The notes below the pieces were generated by a model. The model did not search any database, was not told where the DNA came from, and saw only the letters and a list, made by a program, of their open reading frames with translations. A stretch of 60,134 bases of DNA, from contig NZ_KB905028.1 of assembly GCF_000377405.1 (NCBI RefSeq), positions 1-60,134 of the forward strand, written 5' to 3'. Position 1 is the stretch's first letter. Each line of letters opens with the position of its first letter. A program made the translations under genes and the position numbers. The stretch is from Thioalkalivibrio sp. ALE31 (GTDB taxonomy: Bacteria > Pseudomonadota > Gammaproteobacteria > Ectothiorhodospirales > Ectothiorhodospiraceae). Below, in pieces: positions 1 through 8,765 of this stretch.

Positions 1-222
1 AAGCACATGAAGAGCACCAACATGCTCGAGCGGCTGAACGAGGAGATCCGGCGCCGGACCCGGGTGGTCCGGATCTTCCCCAACACCCACAGCTGTCTAC
101 GTCTGGTGCGGGCCCTGGCCGTCGAAATCCACGAAGGCTGGCTGGAGGACAACCGCTACCTGAACATGGATCTGCTCAAAGAGCACAAGAAGATCTTGCT
201 CCGGCAGGCCGAGGCCGCCTGA
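1..222 (+). pseudogene. IS256-family transposase, C-terminal part (cut by the window edge)
   Basis: The reading frame is open from the first base, so the gene starts outside the window; only about 73 C-terminal residues are visible. The stretch MLERLNEEIRRRTRVVRIFPN followed by an LRLVRAL...W.E..RYL pattern is the characteristic end of mutator-type (IS256 family) DDE transposases. The catalytic residues lie upstream and cannot be checked, so it is open whether the full gene is intact. No host gene separates it from dapB, so the right end of the insertion sequence probably lies within the next 100 bases. Confidence 0.8.
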
Positions 223-462
223 GCCATACGGACCAACCGAACATGGCCGACTCATTTCTGCACAACTTGACGCACACAACCAGCAAGAAAGGACCTCGGG
301 GCGCGCTGGCGAGTCAGCGCCGGGCAGTATGTGGACCAAAGGCACCGTAAACACCGGAGGACGAACCAGGACCAGCCACCACGAGGCAGACGTCCAAGCG
401 AAGCCCCCCGAAACTCGAACGACGGAAAATACTGCGCTTGTAACGCCTGTCGGCGCCGCCGG
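223..462. other. Gap between transposase and dapB, probably containing the IS right end
   Basis: No convincing gene is seen here. The text around 255-290 (CATTTCTGCACAACTTGACG) has the look of IS256-family terminal repeats, but the partner end is outside the window, so this is not proven. No clear intrinsic terminator for the incoming dapB transcript was recognised. Confidence 0.35.
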
Positions 463-1302
<840 letters not shown>

Positions 1303-1329
1303 CTACGAAGCTTTGCCGCAACGTGCCAG

Positions 1330-2493
1330 TTACAGGGTTCGCACCGGGGTGCGGAAACGCCATTCGCCGTACACCGAGGCGATCACCCCGGCCGCCGCCA
1401 GGAACGCCGCGAACACGTACACCGAGGCGGGGCTGATGCCGTCCCACAGATAGCCGGCCACCAGCGAGCCCATCGCCCCGCCCAGCCCGAAGGCCAGCGA
1501 GGAGTACAGCGCCTGCCCGCGCCCCTGCAGCCGGCCCGGGAAGAAATAGTGGATCAGCGAGATCGCCGCCGCGTGGTACACCCCGTAGCTGGCCGCATGC
1601 AGCACCTGGATGAACAGCAGCATCGGCAACGAATCCGGTACCGCCGCCAGCAGCCCCCAGCGCAGCGTGGTCAGCACCAGCGCTGCCGACACCAGCAGCC
1701 AGGCCCCGAAGCGCAGGATCAGCCGCGGCATCAGCAGGAACAGCACCACCTCGGCCGCGACGCCCAGCGCCCACAGCTGCCCGGCCACGGCGCGCGAGAA
1801 CCCGGCCTGTTCCAGGTACAGGGTGAAGAAGGCGTAGTACGGCCCATGGCTGGCCTGCATGAAGAAGCAGGCCACGAACAGCGCGATCACCTCCGGCCGG
1901 CGCAGCACGGTCAGCAGCGGCGGGGCGTTGTTGTCTTCCTCTTGGTTGCGCGCCGGTTCGCGCACGAACTGCGCGGCCGCCACCACCGCGATCAGGATCG
2001 CCAGCACGATCCACGGCAGCCAGGCCACGTCGATATGATCGAAGGCCCAGCCCAGCAGCGCCACCGCGACGATAAAACCCACCGACCCCCATAGCCGCAC
2101 CAGGGCATAGCGGTGCGCATCCTGCCCCAGCGAGCGCATGGTGGTCGCCTCGAACTGCGGCAGGATCGCATTCCAGAAGAAGCTGTAGGCAGCCATCACC
2201 ACCGCCAGCCACCAGTAGCCGGTGTACAGCAGCACGCCGGTGAAGGCCACCGCCCCGCCCAGCGCGCCCCAGCGCGCGATCGGCATGTGCGCGCCAGCAC
2301 GGTCGGCCAGCCAGCCCCAGACGTTCGGGGCGATGATCTTGGTCGCCAGCACGATCGCCATCAGCTCGCCGATCTGGGCGCCGCTGAACCCCTCCTCGGA
2401 GAGATACGGCCCCCAGAACGGCATGAACGCACCGAGGCTGGCGAAGTAGAAGAAATAGACCCCGGACAGGCGCGCGTTCTGCGTCACGGCCAT
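1330..2493 (-). CDS. MFS transporter of the HcaT/phenylpropionate permease-like group
   Basis: A 387-residue protein with about twelve hydrophobic segments in two blocks of six, separated by a polar stretch near residues 180-195 (REPARNQEEDNN). The start LSGVYFFYFASLGAFMPFWGPYL and the WGWLADR loop match the MFS_1_like group that includes 3-phenylpropionate transporters (HcaT) and LacY relatives. The substrate cannot be told from sequence. It lies 45 bases downstream of aroC and upstream of dapB in the same direction, which suggests cotranscription but not a shared function. Confidence 0.85.
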   Translation of the reverse strand: MAVTQNARLSGVYFFYFASLGAFMPFWGPYLSEEGFSGAQIGELMAIVLATKIIAPNVWGWLADRAGAHMPIARWGALGGAVAFTGVLLYTGYWWLAVVMAAYSFFWNAILPQFEATTMRSLGQDAHRYALVRLWGSVGFIVAVALLGWAFDHIDVAWLPWIVLAILIAVVAAAQFVREPARNQEEDNNAPPLLTVLRRPEVIALFVACFFMQASHGPYYAFFTLYLEQAGFSRAVAGQLWALGVAAEVVLFLLMPRLILRFGAWLLVSAALVLTTLRWGLLAAVPDSLPMLLFIQVLHAASYGVYHAAAISLIHYFFPGRLQGRGQALYSSLAFGLGGAMGSLVAGYLWDGISPASVYVFAAFLAAAGVIASVYGEWRFRTPVRTL

Positions 2494-2538
2494 TGCAGGG
2501 GCCCTAGCGGTTCAGGAGACTACGGCCGGACGGCCGCG

Positions 2539-3642
2539 TCATTCGCCGGGATGATCGCGCAGTGCGAGGCCCGTATCCGCCACGTCCGCGTTCTGCCCGC
2601 GATGGCGCAGCGCGTGATCCATCAGCACCAGGGCCATCATCGCCTCGGCGATCGGGGTTGCGCGGATGCCCACGCAGGGGTCGTGCCGCCCCTTGGTCAC
2701 CACCTCGACCGACTCGCCCGCGGTGTTGATGCTGCGCCCGGGCAGACGGATGCTGGAGGTCGGCTTCATCGCGATGCTGGCGCGCACCGCCTGGCCGGTG
2801 CTGATCCCGCCCAGCACGCCGCCGGCGTGGTTGGAGAGGAAACCCTCGGGGGTGATCTCGTCACGGTGCTCGGTGCCGCGCTGGGTCACGGACTCAAAGC
2901 CCGCGCCGATCTCCACGCCCTTCACCGCATTGATACTCATCAGCGCATGCGCCAGCTCGGCATCCAGGCGGTCGAATACCGGCTCGCCCCAGCCGGCCGG
3001 CACGCCGGTGGCCTCGACGGTGACCCGCGCGCCGATGGAGTCGCCCGACTTGCGCAGGGCGTCCATGTACTCCTCCAGCTCCGGCACCTTGTCCGGGTCC
3101 GGGGAGAAGAACGGGTTGTCGTTGGCGATCTCCGGCTGCTTCGCCTCCAGCGCGATCGGGCCCAGCTGGGACAACCAGCCGCGGATGGTGATGCCGTAGC
3201 GCTGTTCAAGGTAGCGCCGGGCGATGCCGCCGGCCGCAACCCGCAGCGCCGTCTCGCGCGCGGAGCTGCGCCCGCCACCGCGATAGTCGCGCACGCCGTA
3301 TTTCTGATGGTAGGTGTAGTCCGCATGCCCGGGACGGAAGCGATCCATGATCTCGCTGTAGTCCTTGGAACGCTGATCCACGTTCTCGATCAGCAGCCCG
3401 ATCGGCGTGCCGGTGGTGCGACCCTCGAACACGCCCGAGAGGATGCGCACCTGATCCGGCTCGCGCCGCTGGGTAGTGTGGCGCGACTGCCCCGGCCGGC
3501 GGCGATCAAGGTCGAACTGCAGATCCGCCTCGCACAGCTCCAGACCGGGCGGACAACCGTCCACCACCGCGCCCAGGGCCGGCCCGTGACTCTCACCAAA
3601 GGTACTGACGACGAACAGTCGCCCAAAGCTGTTTCCCGACAT
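2539..3642 (-). CDS. aroC: Chorismate synthase
   Basis: AroC converts 5-enolpyruvylshikimate-3-phosphate to chorismate using reduced FMN, the last common step to aromatic amino acids. The protein starts [20 protein letters not shown], the family N-terminal signature, and carries [14 protein letters not shown] (residues about 38-51), [12 protein letters not shown] (about 124-135) and the C-terminal [20 protein letters not shown]. It has 367 residues, the usual length. The open frame runs further upstream, but the conserved start and the divergent gene beyond it place the initiation codon at 3642. No strong Shine-Dalgarno sequence is visible before this ATG. Confidence 0.97.
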   Translation of the reverse strand: MSGNSFGRLFVVSTFGESHGPALGAVVDGCPPGLELCEADLQFDLDRRRPGQSRHTTQRREPDQVRILSGVFEGRTTGTPIGLLIENVDQRSKDYSEIMDRFRPGHADYTYHQKYGVRDYRGGGRSSARETALRVAAGGIARRYLEQRYGITIRGWLSQLGPIALEAKQPEIANDNPFFSPDPDKVPELEEYMDALRKSGDSIGARVTVEATGVPAGWGEPVFDRLDAELAHALMSINAVKGVEIGAGFESVTQRGTEHRDEITPEGFLSNHAGGVLGGISTGQAVRASIAMKPTSSIRLPGRSINTAGESVEVVTKGRHDPCVGIRATPIAEAMMALVLMDHALRHRGQNADVADTGLALRDHPGE

Positions 3643-3780
3643 GCGCGTAGTGTAGCCGCGGGCGGCGCGGCTGTCGCCTGTTCCCCCACCCGGCGGCCGG
3701 TCGGCAGCCTGTGGAATGCACCCCTCGGCAACCCCGTCCCCTATCTGCCATGATCGGTGTGCAGCATCCGAAGCCATAAT

Positions 3781-3787
3781 AAGGAGG
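3781..3787 (+). promoter_or_regulatory. Ribosome binding site AAGGAGG of the HbpS-like gene
   Basis: A perfect AAGGAGG lies five bases before the ATG at 3793 and decides the start against a longer open frame beginning at 3757. A CATAAT lies directly in front of it, but no matching -35 box stands out. Confidence 0.8.
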
Positions 3788-3792
3788 ACACC

Positions 3793-4302
3793 ATGCCGAA
3801 ATCCCTGACCCGACTCGCCACCGGCGCCGTTGCCGCCCTCTGCCTGGGCCTGGCCAGCAGCGCCCAGGCCGATGACGTCTACACCCAGCGCTTCATGACC
3901 CTGGAGCTGGCCAATGACATCGCCATGGGCGCCGTCGAGGCCTGCCGCGACATGGGGTACCAGACCTCGGTCGTCGTGGTCGACCGGGCCGGCAACGACC
4001 AGGTGGTCCTGCGCGATCGCATGGCGGGCGTGCAGACCATCCAGATCGCCGGCGACAAGGCCCGCGCCGTCACCATGTCCGGCACTACCTCCGCCAACTT
4101 CCGCGACAACCGCGAAGATATCCGCATGGAGATGAACCACGTGGACGGCATCATCATGCTGGCCGGTGGATTACCCGTCGAAGCGGCCGGCAGCATGCTG
4201 GGTGCGGTGGGCGTCTCCGGGGCGCCGGGCGGCGACCTCGACGAGGAATGCGCGCAAGCCGGGATCGACCGGGTCCAGGAACGTCTCGACTTCGTGATGT
4301 AG
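3793..4302 (+). CDS. Exported HbpS/GlcG-like heme-binding family protein (DUF336)
   Basis: A 169-residue protein with a signal peptide (positively charged start KSLTRLATG, hydrophobic core, predicted cut after SSAQA near residue 23) and then one domain of the GlcG/HbpS family. The features seen are [20 protein letters not shown], a [15 protein letters not shown] segment and the glycine-rich [20 protein letters not shown] near the C-terminus. Family members bind heme or small molecules; in Streptomyces HbpS senses redox stress, and GlcG sits in glycolate operons. No glycolate genes are near, so the ligand is unknown. It faces away from aroC and precedes a rhodanese gene. Confidence 0.85.
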   Translation: MPKSLTRLATGAVAALCLGLASSAQADDVYTQRFMTLELANDIAMGAVEACRDMGYQTSVVVVDRAGNDQVVLRDRMAGVQTIQIAGDKARAVTMSGTTSANFRDNREDIRMEMNHVDGIIMLAGGLPVEAAGSMLGAVGVSGAPGGDLDEECAQAGIDRVQERLDFVM

Positions 4303-4352
4303 TCCACTCGGGCGCCAGGGACGGCGCCCACCCCGATAGCCGGATCGAGACC

Positions 4353-4790
4353 ATGCCCCCAGATAACTCTTCCCGAACCCCCATTCGCATCTCGCCGGTG
4401 GAGACCTACGAGCGGCTGCAGGCACGCCCACGGGACCTGCTGATCGACATCCGCTCGACCATGGAATACCTGTTCGTCGGCCATCCGACCGGTTCGGTCC
4501 ACATCCCCTGGATCGACGAACCGGACTGGACGGTGAACCCGCAGTTCGTGCCCCAGGTCCGCAAGCTGCTGCTGGGCGGCGTCAGCGACCACAGCGACGA
4601 AGCCCCGGCCCTGTACCTGATCTGCCGCAGCGGCAAGCGCACGCTGGATGCCGGCCAGGCCCTGGTGGATGCCGGTATCGAACATGTCTTTTCGGTAGAG
4701 GAAGGCTTCGAGGGCCCGCTGGACGAACACCACCAGCGCTCCACCCGCGGCGGCTGGCGCTACCACGGCCTGCCCTGGGAGCAGTGCTGA
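4353..4790 (+). CDS. Rhodanese-domain protein
   Basis: A single-domain rhodanese of 145 residues with no signal peptide. It starts with ISPVETYERLQARPRDLLIDIRS, the normal beginning of the fold, and has the active-site loop LICRSGKRT with the sulfur-accepting Cys near residue 91. The segment HIPWID after GHPTGSV is the rhodanese 'GHIPGA' region in a diverged form. Such proteins move sulfane sulfur or detoxify cyanide. The gene begins 50 bases after the HbpS-like gene and may be cotranscribed. The longer open frame from 4248 overlaps the upstream gene and is not conserved-looking. Confidence 0.88.
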   Translation: MPPDNSSRTPIRISPVETYERLQARPRDLLIDIRSTMEYLFVGHPTGSVHIPWIDEPDWTVNPQFVPQVRKLLLGGVSDHSDEAPALYLICRSGKRTLDAGQALVDAGIEHVFSVEEGFEGPLDEHHQRSTRGGWRYHGLPWEQC

Positions 4791-4829
4791 AGCACTCATA
4801 TCCCCGTGGATCCCCCACTGTCACGGGGG

Positions 4830-4861
4830 TTGCGCGCACCCCGGGGCGATTGGTCCATAAT
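4830..4861 (+). promoter_or_regulatory. Candidate promoter of 6S RNA
   Basis: TTGCGC (4830-4835) and CATAAT (4856-4861) stand ahead of the 6S RNA 5' end near 4868. The spacer is 20 bases, longer than ideal, so the -35 assignment is tentative; the -10 is well placed. Confidence 0.5.
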
Positions 4862-4867
4862 GGAGCC

Positions 4868-5060
4868 GGACGCGTCGCTGCGGCGTTCGATTGTGGCCCG
4901 GTGGTACCCTTGAGCCTTAATTCTTCACCACGGGACCGAGTACTTCCGTTTCGCTGTGCAGGTCCGTCTTCGAGCGGAAAGCCTAAAGATTCGGAGACTT
5001 CTCCCACCTGAACCTCAGGTTCAAGGTCAAAGGTCACGCCGGCGCCCGCGGGGCGCGTCC
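4868..5060 (+). ncRNA. ssrS: 6S RNA
   Basis: The stretch carries the conserved elements of gammaproteobacterial 6S RNA: ACCCTTGAGCC on the 5' side, GGACCGAGTA, GTCCGTCTTCGAGCGGAAAGCCT and, on the 3' side, ACCTGAACCTCAGGTTCAAGG. The ends pair: GGACGCG at 4868-4874 with CGCGTCC at 5054-5060, closing a long rod with the central bubble of the family. The length of about 193 bases fits the 184 of E. coli. As in E. coli, the gene for 5-formyltetrahydrofolate cyclo-ligase follows directly. 6S RNA mimics an open promoter and binds sigma-70 RNA polymerase holoenzyme. The ends are inferred from pairing. Confidence 0.92.
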
Positions 5061-5098
5061 ACTTCCTTTTGATCCCGTCTCTCCATACCGATCCCTCT

Positions 5099-5746
5099 AT
5101 GCCAGCGGAAACCGACTCCGTTCACGATTCGCTATCGCCCGACGATCTGCGCGCCTTGCGGCTGCGTCTGCGCCGCGCGCGGGCCGCATTGTCGGACGCC
5201 CAGCTCGACCAGCACTCCGCCGCCATCTGCGAACACCTGCTGCGCTGGTTCGAGCGCTGGCAGCCCCGCTGCGTCGGCGCCTACCGGGGCCTGCGCGGCG
5301 AGGTGGACCTGACCCCGCTGACCGTCGCCCTGGCCGGACGCGGCACCCGCGTTGCCCTGCCGGTGATGGACGACAAACGCCCCGGCCGCATGCATTTCCA
5401 TGCCTGGGGGCCCGGGGATGCGCTGTGTCATAACGGCTTCGGCATTGCCGAGCCCTGCCCGGAGGCCCCGCGCATCTGGCGCCGCGAGATGCAGGTGGTA
5501 CTGATGCCGCTGGTGGCCTTCGACACGGCCGGCAACCGCATGGGCATGGGCGCCGGCTACTACGACCGCTATTTCGCCCGGCGGCGCTTCGGCATCCGCC
5601 GGCCGAAGCTGATCGGCGTAGCCCACTCGCTGCAGGGCGTGCCGGCGCTGCCCACCCAGCCCTGGGACGTCCCGCTGGACGCCGTCGTGACCGAACAGGG
5701 CTGGCATGCGCTGCCGGACCGCGCGCGGCACAATACGCACACCTGA
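5099..5746 (+). CDS. fau: 5-formyltetrahydrofolate cyclo-ligase
   Basis: The enzyme converts 5-formyl-THF to 5,10-methenyl-THF with ATP. The protein (215 residues) has LRLRLRRARAALSDAQ at the start, VGAYRGLRGEVDLTPL and the nucleotide/substrate-binding motif GMGAGYYDRYF near residue 150, then IGVAHSLQGV and the C-terminal WDVPLDAVVTE. The usual motif is GxGGGYYDR; one Gly is Ala here. A TTG at 5069 would extend it by ten residues, but the ATG at 5099 is the natural choice. Linkage to 6S RNA (ssrS-fau) is the classic arrangement. Also known as ygfA. Confidence 0.93.
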   Translation: MPAETDSVHDSLSPDDLRALRLRLRRARAALSDAQLDQHSAAICEHLLRWFERWQPRCVGAYRGLRGEVDLTPLTVALAGRGTRVALPVMDDKRPGRMHFHAWGPGDALCHNGFGIAEPCPEAPRIWRREMQVVLMPLVAFDTAGNRMGMGAGYYDRYFARRRFGIRRPKLIGVAHSLQGVPALPTQPWDVPLDAVVTEQGWHALPDRARHNTHT

Positions 5747-5777
5747 CCCCACCCCTGATTTGGCACGAGGAGCCCGC

Positions 5778-6242
5778 ATGGCCTACTGGCTGATGAAGTC
5801 CGAGCCCGACGAGTTCAGCATCGACGACCTGGAGCGCGTCGGCGTGGAGCCCTGGGACGGCATCCGCAACTACCAGGTGCGCAACATGATGCGCGACGAG
5901 ATGAAGAAGGGGGATCTCGCCTTCTTCTACCACTCCAACGCCAAGCCACCGGGCATCGTCGGTATCCTGCGCATCGAGAAAGAGGCCTACCCGGACTCCT
6001 GCGCCTTCGACCCCGAAGACCCGCACTACGACCCGAAAAGCGACCCGGACAACCCGCGCTGGCTGCGCGTCGACGTCGCCTTCGAGGAAAAATTCGGCGA
6101 TATCATCACCCTCGACTGGCTGAAGCAGCAGCCGCAGCTCGAGGACTGCCCGCTGGTACGCCGCGGCAACCGCCTGTCGGTCATGCCGATCACCCAGGAG
6201 CAGTGGGACTTCATCCTGAGCCATGCCCAGCGCGGGAAATAG
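5778..6242 (+). CDS. EVE-domain protein
   Basis: A 154-residue protein consisting almost entirely of an EVE domain: AYWLMKSEPDEFSIDDLE at the start, WDGIRNYQVRNMMRDEMKKGD, FFYHSNAKPPGIVGI and VDVAFEEKFG in the right order. EVE folds are related to PUA and YTH domains, and some bind modified cytosines or RNA bases. The start is fixed by GAGGAG at 5767-5772. It lies 31 bases after fau and overlaps the start of the GST gene, so the three are probably one transcript. Confidence 0.92.
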   Translation: MAYWLMKSEPDEFSIDDLERVGVEPWDGIRNYQVRNMMRDEMKKGDLAFFYHSNAKPPGIVGILRIEKEAYPDSCAFDPEDPHYDPKSDPDNPRWLRVDVAFEEKFGDIITLDWLKQQPQLEDCPLVRRGNRLSVMPITQEQWDFILSHAQRGK

Positions 6243-6924
6243 CCCCGTGGCCACGCTCTACCACTTCCCGCACGACGCCAAGGCCGACCGCCTTCGCCTG
6301 GCCTGTGGCTACAAGGGTGTGGAGCTCGAAACCCGCGCGCTGGACTGGTTCGACGACGAAACCTTCTTCGAACTGGGCGTGGCGCGCCAGTCGCCGATCC
6401 TGCAGATGGATGACGGCTCCCTGGCCACCGACACGCTCGCCGCGTTGCGCGACATCGACCGCCTGTTCCCGACCGGCGAGCCGCTGTCCGACGGCGTGAT
6501 CGCCGAAGACGCCTGGCAGGCCCTGGTGGACTGGCGCGCCAAGGTGGAGATCGTACTGGACCGCCTCTACGCCCCGCTGGCACCGGGCTTTCACGGCATC
6601 GGCGAAAGCGCCGATGCCCTGGCCGACTTCAAGGCCCAGGTGCAGCACCGCTTCGGCATGTCGCTGGAGGAACTGGCCAACGACCGCTACGACGGCTACA
6701 ACCAGCTCGCAAAACTAAGCCACCTGCCAGAGCTGGCCAAGCACCTGGCCGCCAGTCGCTTCTACCTGGGCCACCCGTCCATCGCCGACTGCGTGATCGC
6801 CGCCGACCTCTACCCCCTGCAGATGCACGACGGCATCAACCTGCCCGTCGACATGCTCTACTACCTGCGCCGCGTCGAGGAGACCTTCAACACCCCCCTC
6901 GACACCCAGTGGCTCGCCCGCTAA
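6223..6924 (+). CDS. Glutathione S-transferase family protein
   Basis: The N-terminal part (TLYHFPHDAKADRLRLACGYKGVELETRAL, then QSPILQMDDGSLATDTLAALRDID) is a thioredoxin-like GST N-domain with the Pro-Ile and substrate-binding D-G-S pattern, though the catalytic Ser/Tyr/Cys is not obvious. Residues 90-230 are helical, with LGHPSIADCVIAADLYPL matching the GST C-domain N-capping region. The ATG at 6223 overlaps the EVE gene by 20 bases; a GTG at 6247 is an equally good start. Its substrate is unknown. Confidence 0.8.
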   Translation: MPSAGNSPVATLYHFPHDAKADRLRLACGYKGVELETRALDWFDDETFFELGVARQSPILQMDDGSLATDTLAALRDIDRLFPTGEPLSDGVIAEDAWQALVDWRAKVEIVLDRLYAPLAPGFHGIGESADALADFKAQVQHRFGMSLEELANDRYDGYNQLAKLSHLPELAKHLAASRFYLGHPSIADCVIAADLYPLQMHDGINLPVDMLYYLRRVEETFNTPLDTQWLAR

Positions 6925-6931
6925 AGGCCGT

Positions 6932-7007
6932 GTGGGAGCGGCCCTGGCCGCGAACCGGCGGTAGGCGCAGGCACCGGCACCGCATTCGCGTGCAGGCACG
7001 CTCCCAC
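6932..7007. repeat. REP-like palindromic element A
   Basis: Ends GTGGGAGCG (6932-6940) and CGCTCCCAC (6999-7007) are inverted copies, with an imperfect, partly diverged stem between. It sits directly after the GST stop codon and shares its ends with the elements at 57420-57496 and, on one side, 21141-21217. Confidence 0.75.
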
Positions 7008-7045
7008 TGGGCTACTTGCCACAGCGACGAAAGGAGCAGCAACGA

Positions 7046-7360
7046 TCAGGCGGCCGCAAAGCGCCGGATGTGGTTCTCGTCGCGGGATTCGGCCCGGGCC
7101 AGATCGAAGTTCGTCTGCATGGTGAGCCAGTGGCGCGCCTCGCCGATGCCGCCGCTCTCGAGGCGCACGGCAAAGTCCGGCGAGATCGCGGCATGTTCGT
7201 TCAGGACGCGCGAGACCGCGTTGCGGGACATCCCCAGATGCTGTGCAAACTCCGTCACCGAAAGGCCCAGCCCGGGCAGCACACGGCGGCGCAGGATCCG
7301 CCCTGGGTGGGGCGGGTTCCGCATCGCCGCGTGTTCCTGAGGGTCAATGGTAGTCTTCAT
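7046..7360 (-). CDS. higA: HigA-type antitoxin
   Basis: A 104-residue protein with the typical HigA beginning NPPHPGRILRRRVLPGLGLSVTEFAQHLGMSRNAVSRVLN: a helix-turn-helix of the XRE family at about residues 28-55. The C-terminus SGGIGEARHWLTMQTNFDLARAE is also typical. It neutralises the HigB toxin and normally represses the operon. The ATG overlaps the end of higB by 17 bases, showing translational coupling in the toxin-first order that is characteristic of higBA. Confidence 0.92.
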   Translation of the reverse strand: MKTTIDPQEHAAMRNPPHPGRILRRRVLPGLGLSVTEFAQHLGMSRNAVSRVLNEHAAISPDFAVRLESGGIGEARHWLTMQTNFDLARAESRDENHIRRFAAA

Positions 7361-7622
7361 AATCCACCTGGTCCGCATCGTCGCCACTGAACGTGAAGGT
7401 GACAACCCAGTTGCCATTCACATGCACCGAGAAAAAGCCCGCGCGATCCCCACGTAGCGGATGAAAATCCAATCCCGGCAGATCCAGCTGTCCGGGATGG
7501 GTCGCCGCATCCAGCAGCGCGAGAATATCTTCCAGGTCTTCCACATGGTCCGCCGGCAACCCACGGCGGTCGCCCTTCACGTAAAGCCGTTTGAGCCCCT
7601 TGTGACGAATCTTCCTGATCAT
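7344..7622 (-). CDS. higB: HigB-type toxin (RelE/ParE fold mRNA interferase)
   Basis: A 92-residue protein with the HigB pattern: IRKIRHKGLKRLYVKGDRRGLP at the start, DILALLDAATHPGQLDLPGLDFHPL in the middle and WVVTFTFSGDDADQVDYEDYH at the end, where the conserved Arg/Tyr/His cluster of this family lies. Known HigB toxins cleave ribosome-bound mRNA. The ATG at 7622 is chosen because the family starts at MI..I; a longer open frame to 7640 is unlikely. It is first in the operon, right behind the promoter with an operator palindrome. Confidence 0.92.
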   Translation of the reverse strand: MIRKIRHKGLKRLYVKGDRRGLPADHVEDLEDILALLDAATHPGQLDLPGLDFHPLRGDRAGFFSVHVNGNWVVTFTFSGDDADQVDYEDYH

Positions 7623-7646
7623 CGGCCTTCCTTGGCACACGACTAA

Positions 7647-7675
7647 AATGTAATCTGTAACGTTACAGTGGTCAA
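7647..7675 (-). promoter_or_regulatory. higBA promoter with operator palindrome in the spacer
   Basis: Read on the minus strand there is TTGACC (7675-7670), a 17-base spacer and TACATT (7652-7647). A perfect 14-base palindrome CTGTAACGTTACAG (7655-7668) fills the spacer, which is where an autorepressing HigA dimer would block RNA polymerase. Spacing and boxes are seen; the role of HigA is inferred from the family. Confidence 0.8.
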
Positions 7676-7696
7676 CTCAATCCACTGACACGAGCC

Positions 7697-7972
7697 TCAG
7701 CCGAAGCGGTAGTGCTTGCGGATGTCGCGGTGTATCTCCCAGGTGCAGCCCATACCCTCGGGGAAGGTCACCAGATCGCCCTCGCCCACGGTGACGGGCT
7801 CGCCACCGTCGTCCGGGGTCACCGTCACCTGACCCTCCAGGATGTAGCAGACCTCGCGCTCGTCGTAGTGCCAGGGGAAGGTCGAAACCTCCTTCTCCCA
7901 CACCGGCCAGTCGAACACCCCCAGACGCTCCAGATGGTCCTGCTCCGGCCGATGGATCACTTCGATGGACAT
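7697..7972 (-). CDS. Small single-domain cupin protein
   Basis: A 91-residue protein made of one cupin barrel of the EutQ/DUF861 type. It shows WEKEVSTFPWHYDEREVCYILEGQVTVTPDDGG (motif 1 with His and two Glu) and GDLVTFPEGMGCTWEIHRDIRKHYRF (motif 2). These residues normally hold a metal ion. GGAGA nine bases ahead of the ATG at 7972 fixes the start, and a longer open frame to 8065 is discarded. No catalytic function can be assigned. Confidence 0.85.
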   Translation of the reverse strand: MSIEVIHRPEQDHLERLGVFDWPVWEKEVSTFPWHYDEREVCYILEGQVTVTPDDGGEPVTVGEGDLVTFPEGMGCTWEIHRDIRKHYRFG

Positions 7973-8003
7973 GACGGTCTCCTTGTCGGAATCAGCCGTC
8001 ATC

Positions 8004-8657
8004 TTAACGAGCCCGATCACCCGAACGCAGCCAGCGCACCAGCAGCAACCCGAAGGTGAGCACACCCAGCGCGGCCGGCAGGTATTCCAGCCAGAGGCCC
8101 AGCTCCCAGGCGATGAATCCGGTGACCAGCGCCCACAGGAGCGGGATGATGGCCAGCACCAGCGGGGGCCGCGGGCGGGCGAGCAGCAGGAGCCCGAGCG
8201 TCAGCAGCATGGTCGGACCGGGCGCGACGCCGACGTACTGCAACTGGGCCCAGGGTGCACCGGTCAGCGCGAGATCGAGCAATGGATAGCCGGCCAGCGC
8301 GGAGACGATCATCAAGACCGCGCCGCTGCCCGCCAGCCCGCCGGGCCAGCCGAAGCGGGCCTGGCCCATCAGGGTCAGCGCGAACAGCAGCATCAGGCCC
8401 TGGGCGACGAAGACCCCGGCCAGCCATTCAGAGGCGAAGTGGAAGGGTGCGAGCGAGCCGCCGAAGAAGACCACTCCGGTCCAGATCCACAGCACGCCCA
8501 GCATCAGGCCCAAGACACGGGCCGCCCCGCGCCAGCCCGTGAACGCGAGCGCGACGGCCACCAGCGCGAGCAGGGCACCGACCGCGTGCAGCGGCCAGAT
8601 GGCGGTGTTGTACTGGCCCAGGATGGCCAGCCAGGTGGCGCTATCGAACGGCAGCAT
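8004..8657 (-). CDS. DUF6064-type integral membrane protein
   Basis: A 217-residue protein with about six to seven hydrophobic helices. The start LPFDSATWLAILGQYNTAIWPLHAVGA and the segment GVVFFGGSLAPFHFASEW, with the short aromatic-rich loop YVGVAPGPTMLLTLGLLLL, fit the DUF6064 family, for which no function is established. It ends 31 bases before the cupin gene in the same direction. Confidence 0.7.
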   Translation of the reverse strand: MLPFDSATWLAILGQYNTAIWPLHAVGALLALVAVALAFTGWRGAARVLGLMLGVLWIWTGVVFFGGSLAPFHFASEWLAGVFVAQGLMLLFALTLMGQARFGWPGGLAGSGAVLMIVSALAGYPLLDLALTGAPWAQLQYVGVAPGPTMLLTLGLLLLARPRPPLVLAIIPLLWALVTGFIAWELGLWLEYLPAALGVLTFGLLLVRWLRSGDRAR

Positions 8658-8692
8658 CTATCTACCCCGTATCCATGGGTTGAAAGTCATTA

Positions 8693-8765
8693 CTGTAGGA
8701 GGCCAGCCCTCTGGCCGATTCGGAGTGCGACTAGACTCGTCGGCCAGAGGGCTGGCCTCCTACAG
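8693..8765. repeat. Palindromic element D with perfect 26-base arms
   Basis: CTGTAGGAGGCCAGCCCTCT... at 8693-8718 and its exact inverse at 8740-8765 enclose a 21-base spacer. The right arm contains the TAG stop codon of the aldo/keto reductase (8760-8762). The stem is strong enough to act as a transcription end or mRNA 3' stabiliser, but no T-run follows. Confidence 0.8.
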
